Assembly (NCBI GenBank): GCA_001664505.1
Contig: CP011806.1
Span: forward strand, 3,758,814 to 3,822,813
Reading direction: 5' to 3'
Source: Acidobacteria bacterium Mor1
Lineage (GTDB): Bacteria > Acidobacteriota > Polarisedimenticolia > Polarisedimenticolales > Polarisedimenticolaceae
Length of the DNA stretch: 64,000 bases
The notes under the pieces are model-generated. The model was not told the DNA's origin. It did no database searches and saw only the letters and a program-made list of their open reading frames with translations. A program made the position numbers and the translations under genes. This document shows, piece after piece, positions 50,261 to 57,705 of this stretch; the stretch's first letter is position 1; each line of letters begins with the position of its first letter.

Positions 50261-50890
50261 TCACCCGGACACTTCGGCAGGCGGCAGGCCCAACAGGGCA
50301 AGCGCCACCAGGGAGTCTCCTGAAACGCCCTCTTCCCGCTCGAGCTGATCGACCAGCGCGTCCTCCAACCCCTCCGGGTCCGGTTCGACCCGCAGCGCTT
50401 CGGTTTCCTCGGAGCTGCAGGGCGTGAAGCAGTGGCGGCAGGCTGGGAGGGGTTCGTCGCCGACCCGGGTCGGTGGGCCGAAGGTGCGGCAGGTCCAGGG
50501 GCGGTGGGCGTAGACGGTGCAGCGGCCGCTTTCGGGATCGAGAGCGGGGCAGGGCAGCGTTTGGTGGGCGTCGCAGAAATCCTGAACGTCCAGATTGTCG
50601 TCGCTCAACAGCCCGGTTTCGACATCGCCGGGGAACTCCCCGCGCAGCCGCTCGACCGCTTGCCGAGCGCGGTCAACCACGGCGGCGGCGCGCTCCGGAT
50701 CCTCGCGTTGCAACTCACGCAGCCCCGCCTGCAGGCGCCGGGCGTCGAGCAGGTTGATCGGGAACGGTCCCATGCAGCAGTCGGTGCGGCCGGGCCCGCA
50801 GCCCCAGCGTTCGCCGGCGCGGCGGGCGGCCTCGTCCATCGCCGCGTCGATGGTGGCCAGAAGTTTGCGGTCGTGATCGAGAACGCTCAT
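50261..50890 (-). CDS. YkgJ-family cysteine-cluster protein
   Basis: A 209-residue protein with the YkgJ/CxxCxxCC-type cluster: 'WGCGPGRTDCCMGPFPINLL' at about 29-48 and 'PCPALDPESGRCTVYAHRPW' then 'TCRTFGPPTRVGDEPLPACR' at about 113-155. The cysteines are spaced to bind a metal or Fe-S cluster, as known for this family, whose function is poorly defined. Cytoplasmic. It is divergent from the 220-residue membrane-associated protein at 50979. Confidence 0.85.
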   Translation of the reverse strand: MSVLDHDRKLLATIDAAMDEAARRAGERWGCGPGRTDCCMGPFPINLLDARRLQAGLRELQREDPERAAAVVDRARQAVERLRGEFPGDVETGLLSDDNLDVQDFCDAHQTLPCPALDPESGRCTVYAHRPWTCRTFGPPTRVGDEPLPACRHCFTPCSSEETEALRVEPDPEGLEDALVDQLEREEGVSGDSLVALALLGLPPAEVSG

Positions 50891-50939
50891 GAGGCGGTCA
50901 CTATACCTCTGGGGGCAGGTGGTTTCGCCGTCTCGCCGG

Positions 50940-50969
50940 TTGTCGCTGTCGTCAGCTTGTGGCTACACT
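50940..50969 (+). promoter_or_regulatory. Sigma-70-type promoter of the gene at 50979 (leaderless)
   Basis: TTGTCG (50940-50945), 18-nt spacer, TACACT (50964-50969), 9 nt before ATG 50979; no Shine-Dalgarno precedes the ATG. The predicted start lies 1-3 nt upstream of the ATG or at it. Confidence 0.5.
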
Positions 50970-50978
50970 CGGCCGGTA

Positions 50979-51641
50979 ATGGACGAGCCGCGGAACAGCT
51001 TCTACTGGCCGGTCTACGCCGACGCGACCTTCGCCGGCCTGGCGGTACTGATCCCGATACCGCTGCTGGACATGCTGCTGGAGTGGATCTTTCGCAACCG
51101 GATGCCCGCCGCCATCGCCGGCAGCCGGGGCAAGCCGCTGGACCGCCGGATCATCCGCGAACTCAACCGGGTCGAGTGGACGCTGGCCGGCTGCCTGCTG
51201 TTACCGCTGAAACTGGTGCTGGTCTTCCTCAAGCGCCTCTACCGCACCATCCTCTACTTTCTGACGATCAAGGACGCGACCGACAAGCTGAGCCTCTACT
51301 GGCATCGGGCGTTCCTGATCGATCACGCGTTGCGCCGCGGCGACCTGATCGAACTGGACCGCTGTCACGCCTCGGCCCGCACGATTCAGCGCCTGCTGGA
51401 AGAGACCCGGACCAGCCCCGTCAACCAGCTCGCGGGTCACGTGGTCTCCGGCGCACACCACGTGCTGCGCGCGGCGTTCCGCCGGCTGCGGCGGGGGACC
51501 GAAGACGAGGTAAGCCAGGCGGCTAACGAGCAGATGGGCCGGGGCTGGACCGACCTCCGCGGCTACTTCGACGACCTGGCGGTGAAGTACGACGAGTTAC
51601 TGCGGGAAGTTCGCGTCATGAAGCGACCGGGCCAGCAGTAG
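50979..51641 (+). CDS. Unrecognised membrane-associated protein
   Basis: A 220-residue protein. 'ATFAGLAVLIPIPLLDMLLE' (about 16-35) and 'LAGCLLLPLKLVLVFLKRLY' (about 69-88) are hydrophobic; the rest is helical and charged ('RLLEETRTSPVNQLAGHVVS', 'GYFDDLAVKYDELLREVRV'). No family recognised. I chose ATG 50979 because the promoter at 50940-50969 lies right before it. The 3' end overlaps the convergent lytic transglycosylase gene by 45 nt. Confidence 0.65.
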   Translation: MDEPRNSFYWPVYADATFAGLAVLIPIPLLDMLLEWIFRNRMPAAIAGSRGKPLDRRIIRELNRVEWTLAGCLLLPLKLVLVFLKRLYRTILYFLTIKDATDKLSLYWHRAFLIDHALRRGDLIELDRCHASARTIQRLLEETRTSPVNQLAGHVVSGAHHVLRAAFRRLRRGTEDEVSQAANEQMGRGWTDLRGYFDDLAVKYDELLREVRVMKRPGQQ

Positions 51642-52886
51642 CGGCTCCGCATCGTCGACACACTGGGATACGTAGCGGCTCACCAGATGAGCCGGGATCT
51701 CCAGCTCCTGGCCGGCGTCGACCCGTTTGATCCCGCTGCGCCGCGGGTTGAGATTGCGCAGCGTGCGATACCACCCGTTGCGATAGCCCGAATGGCCCAG
51801 GCAGATGGTCAGCTCGCCCAGGGCCATCTCGTCGACGAGTTCGATGGTGGTGGCGCCGTTCTCGAAGCTGGGGAAATCCAGCCCGTACTCCTGCTCGTGG
51901 AGAAAGAGCCACGCCGCGGCCAGCACCTTGGGCACGTAGTCCCGAGTCTCCTTGGGCAGCGCGCCGTACATCGCGGGATCCCAGAACTCGACCCCCTTGA
52001 GTTTGCGGTCCAGCCGGCGCACCCGGGTCTCCCCGGCGTTGTAGGCGGCGAGCACCTTCTCCAGGTCGTCGTTGAGTAGCTGAAACTGATCGTTGAGGTA
52101 GGCCACGCTGGCCCGGGTCGCGGCTTCGGGGTCGTAGCGCATGTCGAAGCCGTCGACGTAGTGCAGGCCGTAGCGATGACCGGTCTGACGCATGAACTGC
52201 ATCGGGCCCGCCGCACCGGCGCGTGAGTACGCGTGGACCTTGGCGCCTGTCTCGGTGGCCATCACGGCGAACAGCAGCGCCTCGGGCAGGTTGGCTTCTT
52301 CGTAGATCGGTGCGATCCGGCGGCGCAGGAACTGGTAGTTCTCGTAGGCGTCCATCAGGCCGGGACGATCCCAGGTCAGCCAGTCGTACATCGCGGCCTT
52401 GACCGGTCCGTTGGGTTCGATCAGTTCGCGCAGGTCGGTGCCCTTGAGCAGGTTCACCGCCCGGCCGATCTGGGGCATGGCATCGACCATCTGCGACGAG
52501 GCCTCTTCGGATCTCGCCGCCTCGGCCTGGCGCCTCCGGCGCTCCGGCGTGCGCAACGCCGCGCTGCGTTGGCGGTAGACACGGCCCAGGGCGTTGGTGA
52601 ACAGCTCCATGTCGCAGCCCCGGGTCTGGGCGCAGGTCTCGGCCAGCACCCGCATCCGTTCCGACGAGGCGGTCAGCAGGTTCTCGCCGAGGACCCGGTC
52701 GCCGTCGACCAGCAGCTCGATGGCGCTCTCGAAGTCCCGCCGGCACTCCTCGATCTTGCCGTGGAGCGTCTCGAGGTTTGCCGGGACCCGATCGCGGGTG
52801 GCCGAGGGTTGCGGGAAGCAACCCGGCGTCGCGATGAGCGCCGCGAGGACAAGTGCACAACCGGACAGGCGGACGAAGGATCTCAT
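51597..52886 (-). CDS. Lipoprotein lytic transglycosylase (SLT/MltD-like)
   Basis: A 429-residue exported murein hydrolase. Lipobox 'LIATPGC' (about 17-23). A helical section precedes the SLT domain, about 195-320: 'LFAVMATETGAKVHAYSRAG' with the catalytic Glu of the ETG motif, then 'AAGPMQFMRQTGHRYGL' and 'KVLAAYNAGETRVRRLDRK', all SLT signatures. The C-terminal part ('LTICLGHSGYRNGWYRTLRN' and 'DAGQELEIPAHLVSRYVSQC') resembles a LysM. It cleaves peptidoglycan glycan strands with 1,6-anhydro products. Overlaps the convergent gene at 50979 by 45 nt. Confidence 0.9.
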   Translation of the reverse strand: MRSFVRLSGCALVLAALIATPGCFPQPSATRDRVPANLETLHGKIEECRRDFESAIELLVDGDRVLGENLLTASSERMRVLAETCAQTRGCDMELFTNALGRVYRQRSAALRTPERRRRQAEAARSEEASSQMVDAMPQIGRAVNLLKGTDLRELIEPNGPVKAAMYDWLTWDRPGLMDAYENYQFLRRRIAPIYEEANLPEALLFAVMATETGAKVHAYSRAGAAGPMQFMRQTGHRYGLHYVDGFDMRYDPEAATRASVAYLNDQFQLLNDDLEKVLAAYNAGETRVRRLDRKLKGVEFWDPAMYGALPKETRDYVPKVLAAAWLFLHEQEYGLDFPSFENGATTIELVDEMALGELTICLGHSGYRNGWYRTLRNLNPRRSGIKRVDAGQELEIPAHLVSRYVSQCVDDAEPLLLARSLHDANFPQ

Positions 52887-53090
52887 GGGAGCTCTCCCGA
52901 GCGGCCGCCTCTTGCAGACGGCCTTCCCGCCGAAATCTAGGCGCCGGTCCGGGGCGAAGGCAAAGCTTACGAAAGCGGTGAGCGGTCATTCGAATTCGTT
53001 ACCGGCGATTGGCGGTTGGGCGAACGCATGCGGCAAAGCGCGGAACGGGTCTTGCTGAAGTCCTGCCTGTCTCCTCGGAGGGAGGAATCC

Positions 53091-54542
53091 GTGATTTCGA
53101 TGCATTCAATGCCCGACGTACCCGTTGGCGCCTCTGCATGGGCCGAAGGCTGGACCCGTGTGCTGAGTTTCCAGCAGCAGCTCGTCGGCGGGTTGTTCGA
53201 ACCCGGCGGTGTGGCGACGGCGGTCAAGGTCGTGTTGCTTCTGCTGCCGGTGCTGCTGTTCAGCGTGGCCGCCTGGACCAGCGCGCTTACCCTGGTGACG
53301 GTGCCTTTCCGCGGTGACCGCCGCACGGTACTGGTCGCGATGCTCGCCGGATGGTGGGATGCGGCCCGGGCGGTGTGGAACTACCAGATCGCCATGCTGC
53401 GCTTCGTCGTCGTCGGTGCGCTGGGGTTGTTGGTTACCGCGCGGCTTGCCGCCAGCCTGGCCATGGAGCTGTTGCGCCAGCTTTTGATCACCCCGCTCCG
53501 CATCTCCACCACCCTCGGCCGCAGCTACTTCGGGGGTGGGCTGCCCTGGTTGGCGGCAGCGCTGCTGTCGTCCTGGGCGCTGATGGAGTCCGCGGTCTTC
53601 ACCCACCTGCTGTACCCGTCGGTCTCGAAACTGCTCGAAGACGGCGTCGGCGTGCAGGCGCCCCTGGGAACCGGGCCGCTGTTGTTCGCGGCGTTGACCG
53701 TGGCGATCCACGGCAGCTTCGCAGCCCTTCACGGCTTCCGTCGCGCGGTGAGCGCTCGCCGGCCGCTGGGCCTGTTGCGTAGCGGCATGATGACCGGACT
53801 GATCGCCTGCTTCGAGATCTTCTGCGTCTACGGCATTCTCGCGGCCCTGGCCGAACCGGTGCTGAGCCGCCGTTTCGCGCTGCATCCCGGACCGTGGACC
53901 GGCCTGCTGCTGGTGGCCTTCGTCTGGGCGGCGGTGCGCGGCACCGGCTGGGCTCTGTTCGGGCGCCACGGTGCCGAAGCCTGGTCGGCGCTGCTTGCCC
54001 GCCGGCGCATCGAGGCCCCTCGAGAAGTGGAGGCTCCGTCGACGACCGCCCGCGACTGGGCCTCGGCGGGGCGCGTCGCCCGGGACGAGCTGGCCTGGCT
54101 GCGCCGCCACGCCCGCGCCGAGTTGATCACCTTGACCGTGCCGGTCACCGGACTCGCCGCGGCGGCCCTCAACTTCGCCCTGGTGCCGGTGCTGGGACGC
54201 CCCTGGTTCCGCCTGCCCCTGGATTCTCTGGGGGACGTACAGGACGGACAGGCGATCCTGGCTGAACTGGAACGCACGGTCACGGCGTCGTTCGAAGAAC
54301 CACGCAGGGAACTCGACGTCGAACCTGAAGCCGTCGCTGAAGCGGACTCTCCGGCCGAGGCCGACACCCGGCCGAACGCAGAAATCCAGGTCACCGACGC
54401 TACGGAGCCGATGGCTTCCGACGAGGAGTCGGCCGCCGCCGACGAGGCGGCGCGAGCGGAGGTCCTCACCGGACCCGAGCAACCGGGGACCGGCTGGCCG
54501 TTCCCCCGAGAGGTGCGTCATGCACGACCTGAAGCTGGTTGA
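53091..54542 (+). CDS. Polytopic membrane protein of unknown family
   Basis: A 483-residue protein with at least seven hydrophobic segments in the first 300 residues ('AVKVVLLLLPVLLFSVAAWT', 'FVVVGALGLLVTARLAASLA', 'GLPWLAAALLSSWALMESAV', 'LLFAALTVAIHGSFAALHGF', 'MTGLIACFEIFCVYGILAAL'), one more near 375 ('LITLTVPVTGLAAAALNFAL'), and a Glu/Ala/Asp-rich, probably disordered C-terminal tail (about 400-475). GTG 53091 fits GGAGGA 4-5 nt upstream. The stop overlaps the downstream PaaK-like gene by 23 nt. Function unknown. Confidence 0.7.
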   Translation: MISMHSMPDVPVGASAWAEGWTRVLSFQQQLVGGLFEPGGVATAVKVVLLLLPVLLFSVAAWTSALTLVTVPFRGDRRTVLVAMLAGWWDAARAVWNYQIAMLRFVVVGALGLLVTARLAASLAMELLRQLLITPLRISTTLGRSYFGGGLPWLAAALLSSWALMESAVFTHLLYPSVSKLLEDGVGVQAPLGTGPLLFAALTVAIHGSFAALHGFRRAVSARRPLGLLRSGMMTGLIACFEIFCVYGILAALAEPVLSRRFALHPGPWTGLLLVAFVWAAVRGTGWALFGRHGAEAWSALLARRRIEAPREVEAPSTTARDWASAGRVARDELAWLRRHARAELITLTVPVTGLAAAALNFALVPVLGRPWFRLPLDSLGDVQDGQAILAELERTVTASFEEPRRELDVEPEAVAEADSPAEADTRPNAEIQVTDATEPMASDEESAAADEAARAEVLTGPEQPGTGWPFPREVRHARPEAG

Positions 54543-55515
54543 GCCCTGCCAGATTCGCGCGCGCCAGGAGCGGGCCTTCGCCGAACTGATGCGCCGGGTG
54601 CTGGAGACCAACGGGTTCTATCGCGAGAAGTACGATCGTGCCGACGTGCCGCTACAACGCCAGGTCGGGATTAGCGACCTGACGCAGCTGCCGTTCACCA
54701 CCATCGACGAGTTGACCCGAGACCTCACGGAGAACGGGCCCGACGGCACCAACCTGACCCATCCGCGGACCCGCTACATTCGGCGCTACCGTGCCGCCGA
54801 GGGAGCGGCCGTCGCCTGTTCCTTCGATACGGCCGAGAGCTCGGCCTGGTGGGTCGATTGCTGGTCGTCGGCGATCGAGGCCGCCGCGATCGAGCGCGGG
54901 CACCGGGTCTATCTCCCATTGTCCACCGCCGGTCTCGCCGCCTGGGCCGCTCAGGAGGCGGTCCAGCAGTCGGGCGGCCTGGTGGAGGTCGCCGTCGACC
55001 GATCCGCCGAGGAACATGTCCGGGCGATGGTGTCCAGCGGCACCGACGTGTTGATCGCCGATCTCGAGCGGGTCGAAGCGATGATCGAGGCGTCCCGCGG
55101 GATGGGCCTCGAGATCGAGGCGATGCCCTCCAAGGTGCTCGTTCACGGTCTCCCCGTGGGGATCTCGCTGGGTGCGCCGCTACGCCGCCGCTTCAAGCGC
55201 TGGCAGTCCGCCTGCTTCCCGGTGGCGTTGGACCACCACATCGGCGCCTGGGCCCACGGTTGTGGGCGCAGCACCGGAATGCACCTGCAGGAAGCGGAGT
55301 TCATCTTCGAGGTGATCGACCCCGGAGACGGTTCGGCTGCCGAGCCGGACAAGAACGGCGCCCAGCGTGGCGAACTGGTGGTGACCAACCTGGGACGGCC
55401 GGGCAATCCGGTGATTCGCCTGCGCACCGGCGTTCGGGTCGTCGTCGGCCGCGAGGCCTGCCGTTGCGGCGCCGTGACCCGGCGGCTGGAAGCCTGGTCC
55501 GGAGAGGATGGCTAG
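54520..55515 (+). CDS. Degenerate phenylacetate-CoA-ligase-like protein (likely pseudoenzyme)
   Basis: A 331-residue protein, about 100 shorter than PaaK-type AMP-forming ligases. The N-terminus 'RQERAFAELMRRVLETNGFY' and 'DLTQLPFTTIDELTRDL' follow the PaaK pattern. But the P-loop (normally SSGTTGxP) reads 'RAAEGAAVACSFDTAE', the 'RTGD' motif reads 'IRLRTGVRVVVG' (the nucleotide-binding Asp is lost), and the C-terminal lid domain is missing after 'ACRCGAVTRRLEAW'. It is probably an inactive or repurposed relative. Translationally coupled to the preceding membrane protein gene (23-nt overlap, GAGAGG before the ATG). Confidence 0.7.
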   Translation: MHDLKLVEPCQIRARQERAFAELMRRVLETNGFYREKYDRADVPLQRQVGISDLTQLPFTTIDELTRDLTENGPDGTNLTHPRTRYIRRYRAAEGAAVACSFDTAESSAWWVDCWSSAIEAAAIERGHRVYLPLSTAGLAAWAAQEAVQQSGGLVEVAVDRSAEEHVRAMVSSGTDVLIADLERVEAMIEASRGMGLEIEAMPSKVLVHGLPVGISLGAPLRRRFKRWQSACFPVALDHHIGAWAHGCGRSTGMHLQEAEFIFEVIDPGDGSAAEPDKNGAQRGELVVTNLGRPGNPVIRLRTGVRVVVGREACRCGAVTRRLEAWSGEDG

Positions 55516-55537
55516 CGTCCCGCACGGGACACCAGAA

Positions 55538-56392
55538 CTACTCCACCACCACCAGCCGGCCGAGCATGCTCGACATCTCTACCGAGATCGTCGGACCATC
55601 CCGTTCGTTCTGCTGGACGAGTCCGGGCCTGGAGGGGACGCCGGTAACCCGCACCCCTTCGGGCAACCAGATCGCTCCTCCGGAAAACCCTGCGTCCAGT
55701 TCGATGCTCGCGTCGCGGACCCACGCTCCGCGCAGGTCCAGGTCGAGCACGCCGAGATCCTGGCTCAGCGTGACCCTCCGCGGACTGGCGTGTCCCAGTC
55801 CCGAAAGATCCAGCGAGCCCTTCTTGCCGAGGATCGTCAGGCTCTCCAACGGAGCCGCCGCCGGTTCGGCCAGGGACACCTTGATCCCGCCGTCCTTCAG
55901 TTCGACGTCGACGTTGCGTGCCCGCAGCCCACCCAGTTCCAGCGCCACGATGCCCTTGTCGATGTCTCCCGCCAGATCGAAGACCACCTCGGGAGGAACC
56001 CGCAGCCGCAGCACCGCCATGGTCTCGCTCAGCTTGGCCCGGAACAGCGCCCAGGTTCTGGAGCCGGCAGGCACCAGCGAGACCCGTACGACTTCGAGCG
56101 GCCCTTCCTGCCGGCTATCCCGCTCGTAGCGGTAGAGCGCCGGATCGAAGTGTGCTTCGACCTCCAGGGCCTCTCCCTCGCCGGCGGGCAGCAGCACCAG
56201 CTGGGCGATCGCCAGCTCCACTTCCAGACGCACGGTCTCCGCTGCGCCGGCCAGGGCGACCGGCTCCGCGCGGTTCTCCGGTTTCGCGTTGCGCCCCTCG
56301 CGCACCGCGAGGAACGAGGCCAGGGCGGCAACCAGGATCACCAGCACCAGCACACCGAGCCCGATCAAGCATCCCGACCGTCTCTTGCTCAT
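55538..56392 (-). CDS. Membrane-anchored LiaF/toastrack-like protein
   Basis: A 284-residue protein with one N-terminal transmembrane helix ('CLIGLGVLVLVILVAALASF', about 8-27) and a beta-rich extracytoplasmic part ('ETVRLEVELAIAQLVLLPAG', 'KLSETMAVLRLRVPPEVVFD', 'LSGLGHASPRRVTLSQDLGV', 'LDLDLRGAWVRDASIELDAG') that resembles the LiaF/DUF4097 'toastrack' fold of adhesion- and stress-linked proteins. Family assignment is tentative. The start ATG overlaps the stop of the hydrolase gene (ATGA at 56389-56392), so it is translationally coupled. Confidence 0.55.
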   Translation of the reverse strand: MSKRRSGCLIGLGVLVLVILVAALASFLAVREGRNAKPENRAEPVALAGAAETVRLEVELAIAQLVLLPAGEGEALEVEAHFDPALYRYERDSRQEGPLEVVRVSLVPAGSRTWALFRAKLSETMAVLRLRVPPEVVFDLAGDIDKGIVALELGGLRARNVDVELKDGGIKVSLAEPAAAPLESLTILGKKGSLDLSGLGHASPRRVTLSQDLGVLDLDLRGAWVRDASIELDAGFSGGAIWLPEGVRVTGVPSRPGLVQQNERDGPTISVEMSSMLGRLVVVE

Positions 56393-57282
56393 CGCACCGC
56401 CGCGGCGTCGATCTGTTCGAGGATCGCCGCCGACACTCGCTGCGGAGCTTCCACCTGCGGGTAGTGACCGATGCCCGCAAGTTCGACCACGTCGGCCCGG
56501 GGCACGAGTTCACGGAACGCCGTGACCACGTGGCCGCCGGAGATCGGGTCTTCGGGCCCGTTGACCAGCCGCAGCGGCACGCCGGGCCGCCGCAGCACCC
56601 CGACCCAGCGGGCTTCCTGTTCCTTCCGCTCGCGCATGTAGCGGATCAGGCGATGGAATACCCGCCGGCCCCCGTTGTATTCGATCAGGGCCCAGAAATC
56701 GTCCAGCTCCTGCTCGGTCGGCCGGGTATCGGCGCCGAAGATGTCGTCGAAGCTGCGGCGCAGGGTGCCCTTGTTCACCAGGCGCCCGATCAGGAAGCCG
56801 ACCGGCGACATCAACAGCTTCTGTACAAGCAGCGGGCGGTGGCTGCCGGGGATGATCCCGCCGTTGAGCAGGCAGCAGGTTTCGATCCTCGCCGCGGCGT
56901 CGCCGTCGACCCGGTCGTCGATCTGGTCGACGACCTGCCGGGCCAGCAGCTCCTGGGCCACGCTGTCGCCGTAGTCGTGAGCCACCAGGTGGTATCGCTC
57001 CACCCCGAGTTCAGCCAGGAGCGATTCGATCAGCGTCGCCTGGTCCAGCAGGCTGTAGGGGTAGTCCGGAGGCTTGGCCGAAAAGCCGAAGCCGATCATG
57101 TCCGGCGCGATCACGTCGAACCGTGCCGTCAACGCGTCCCAGATCCGGTACCAGTCCCAGGAGGCGGTGGGGAAGCCGTGGATCAGCAACAGCGGCGTAC
57201 CCCGCCCCTCACGGCGGTAGAAGATCCGGTGACCCCGGTAGTCGAAGTCGAGCCCGGCGGCCTGCCACTGGGCGAGGGTCAC
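56389..57282 (-). CDS. MEST-like alpha/beta hydrolase
   Basis: A 297-residue alpha/beta hydrolase. 'LLIHGFPTASWDWYRIWDAL' carries the oxyanion loop; 'YHLVAHDYGDSVAQELLARQ' has the nucleophile Asp of the HDYGD type, as in haloalkane dehalogenases/epoxide hydrolases and in eukaryotic MEST. 'CLLNGGIIPGSHRPLLVQKL' and 'EARWVGVLRRPGVPLRLVNG' are close to the MEST pattern, and the catalytic His is in 'GIGHYPQVEAP'. Natural substrate unknown. The start is taken as GTG 57282 (8 nt after the preceding stop), since the longer frame runs inside the upstream gene. Coupled downstream to the LiaF-like gene. Confidence 0.82.
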   Translation of the reverse strand: MTLAQWQAAGLDFDYRGHRIFYRREGRGTPLLLIHGFPTASWDWYRIWDALTARFDVIAPDMIGFGFSAKPPDYPYSLLDQATLIESLLAELGVERYHLVAHDYGDSVAQELLARQVVDQIDDRVDGDAAARIETCCLLNGGIIPGSHRPLLVQKLLMSPVGFLIGRLVNKGTLRRSFDDIFGADTRPTEQELDDFWALIEYNGGRRVFHRLIRYMRERKEQEARWVGVLRRPGVPLRLVNGPEDPISGGHVVTAFRELVPRADVVELAGIGHYPQVEAPQRVSAAILEQIDAAAVR

Positions 57283-57289
57283 CGGGCCG

Positions 57290-57691
57290 TCACTTCTTGG
57301 GCGCGATGCGTTTCTTGGCCGCGGCCTTCGTCTTCGGCGCAGCCTTCGGCTTCGCCGCCGCTCCGCCGGCGGCCAGGCCGTAGCTCTCGTCGAGCCAGGC
57401 CTTCCACAGTTTGGCCGGCATCGGTTCGTCGGCGCTGAAGCGGGCGGTGACCCAGCTGTTCTTGCCCACCTCGAAACGGTCGGGCTGTTCCTCGGCAAGC
57501 CGGGACGCCTCGGGGATCGACGCCTCGAGCTTGAACATCGCCTTGAAGCGGCCCCCCTGGGGCCCGGCGAACAGGAACGCTTTCTTCCTGGCCTTGAACG
57601 AACTCTGGGTGCAGGCGGTCCCGGCATCCACGTCGGGATATTCGCTGGCCACGAGGCGCATGGCCTCGGTCGGGTCCTTCTCGCCGGACAT
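57290..57691 (-). CDS. MmcQ/YjbR-family protein with basic Lys/Ala tail
   Basis: A 133-residue MmcQ/YjbR-like protein ('MRLVASEYPDVDAGTACTQS', 'FKARKKAFLFAGPQGGRFKA', 'RFEVGKNSWVTARFSADEPM'), with a C-terminal tail of Lys/Ala/Pro repeats ('KPKAAPKTKAAAKKRIAPKK', about 112-133) like those of histone-like or DNA-binding proteins. The family has a DNA-binding-like fold; the role is unknown. ATG 57691 follows GGAGGA. It lies 8 nt upstream of the MEST-like gene and 14 nt after the GH10-like gene, so all four may be cotranscribed. Confidence 0.78.
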   Translation of the reverse strand: MSGEKDPTEAMRLVASEYPDVDAGTACTQSSFKARKKAFLFAGPQGGRFKAMFKLEASIPEASRLAEEQPDRFEVGKNSWVTARFSADEPMPAKLWKAWLDESYGLAAGGAAAKPKAAPKTKAAAKKRIAPKK

Positions 57692-57705
57692 CGCGGTCCT
57701 CCGAC

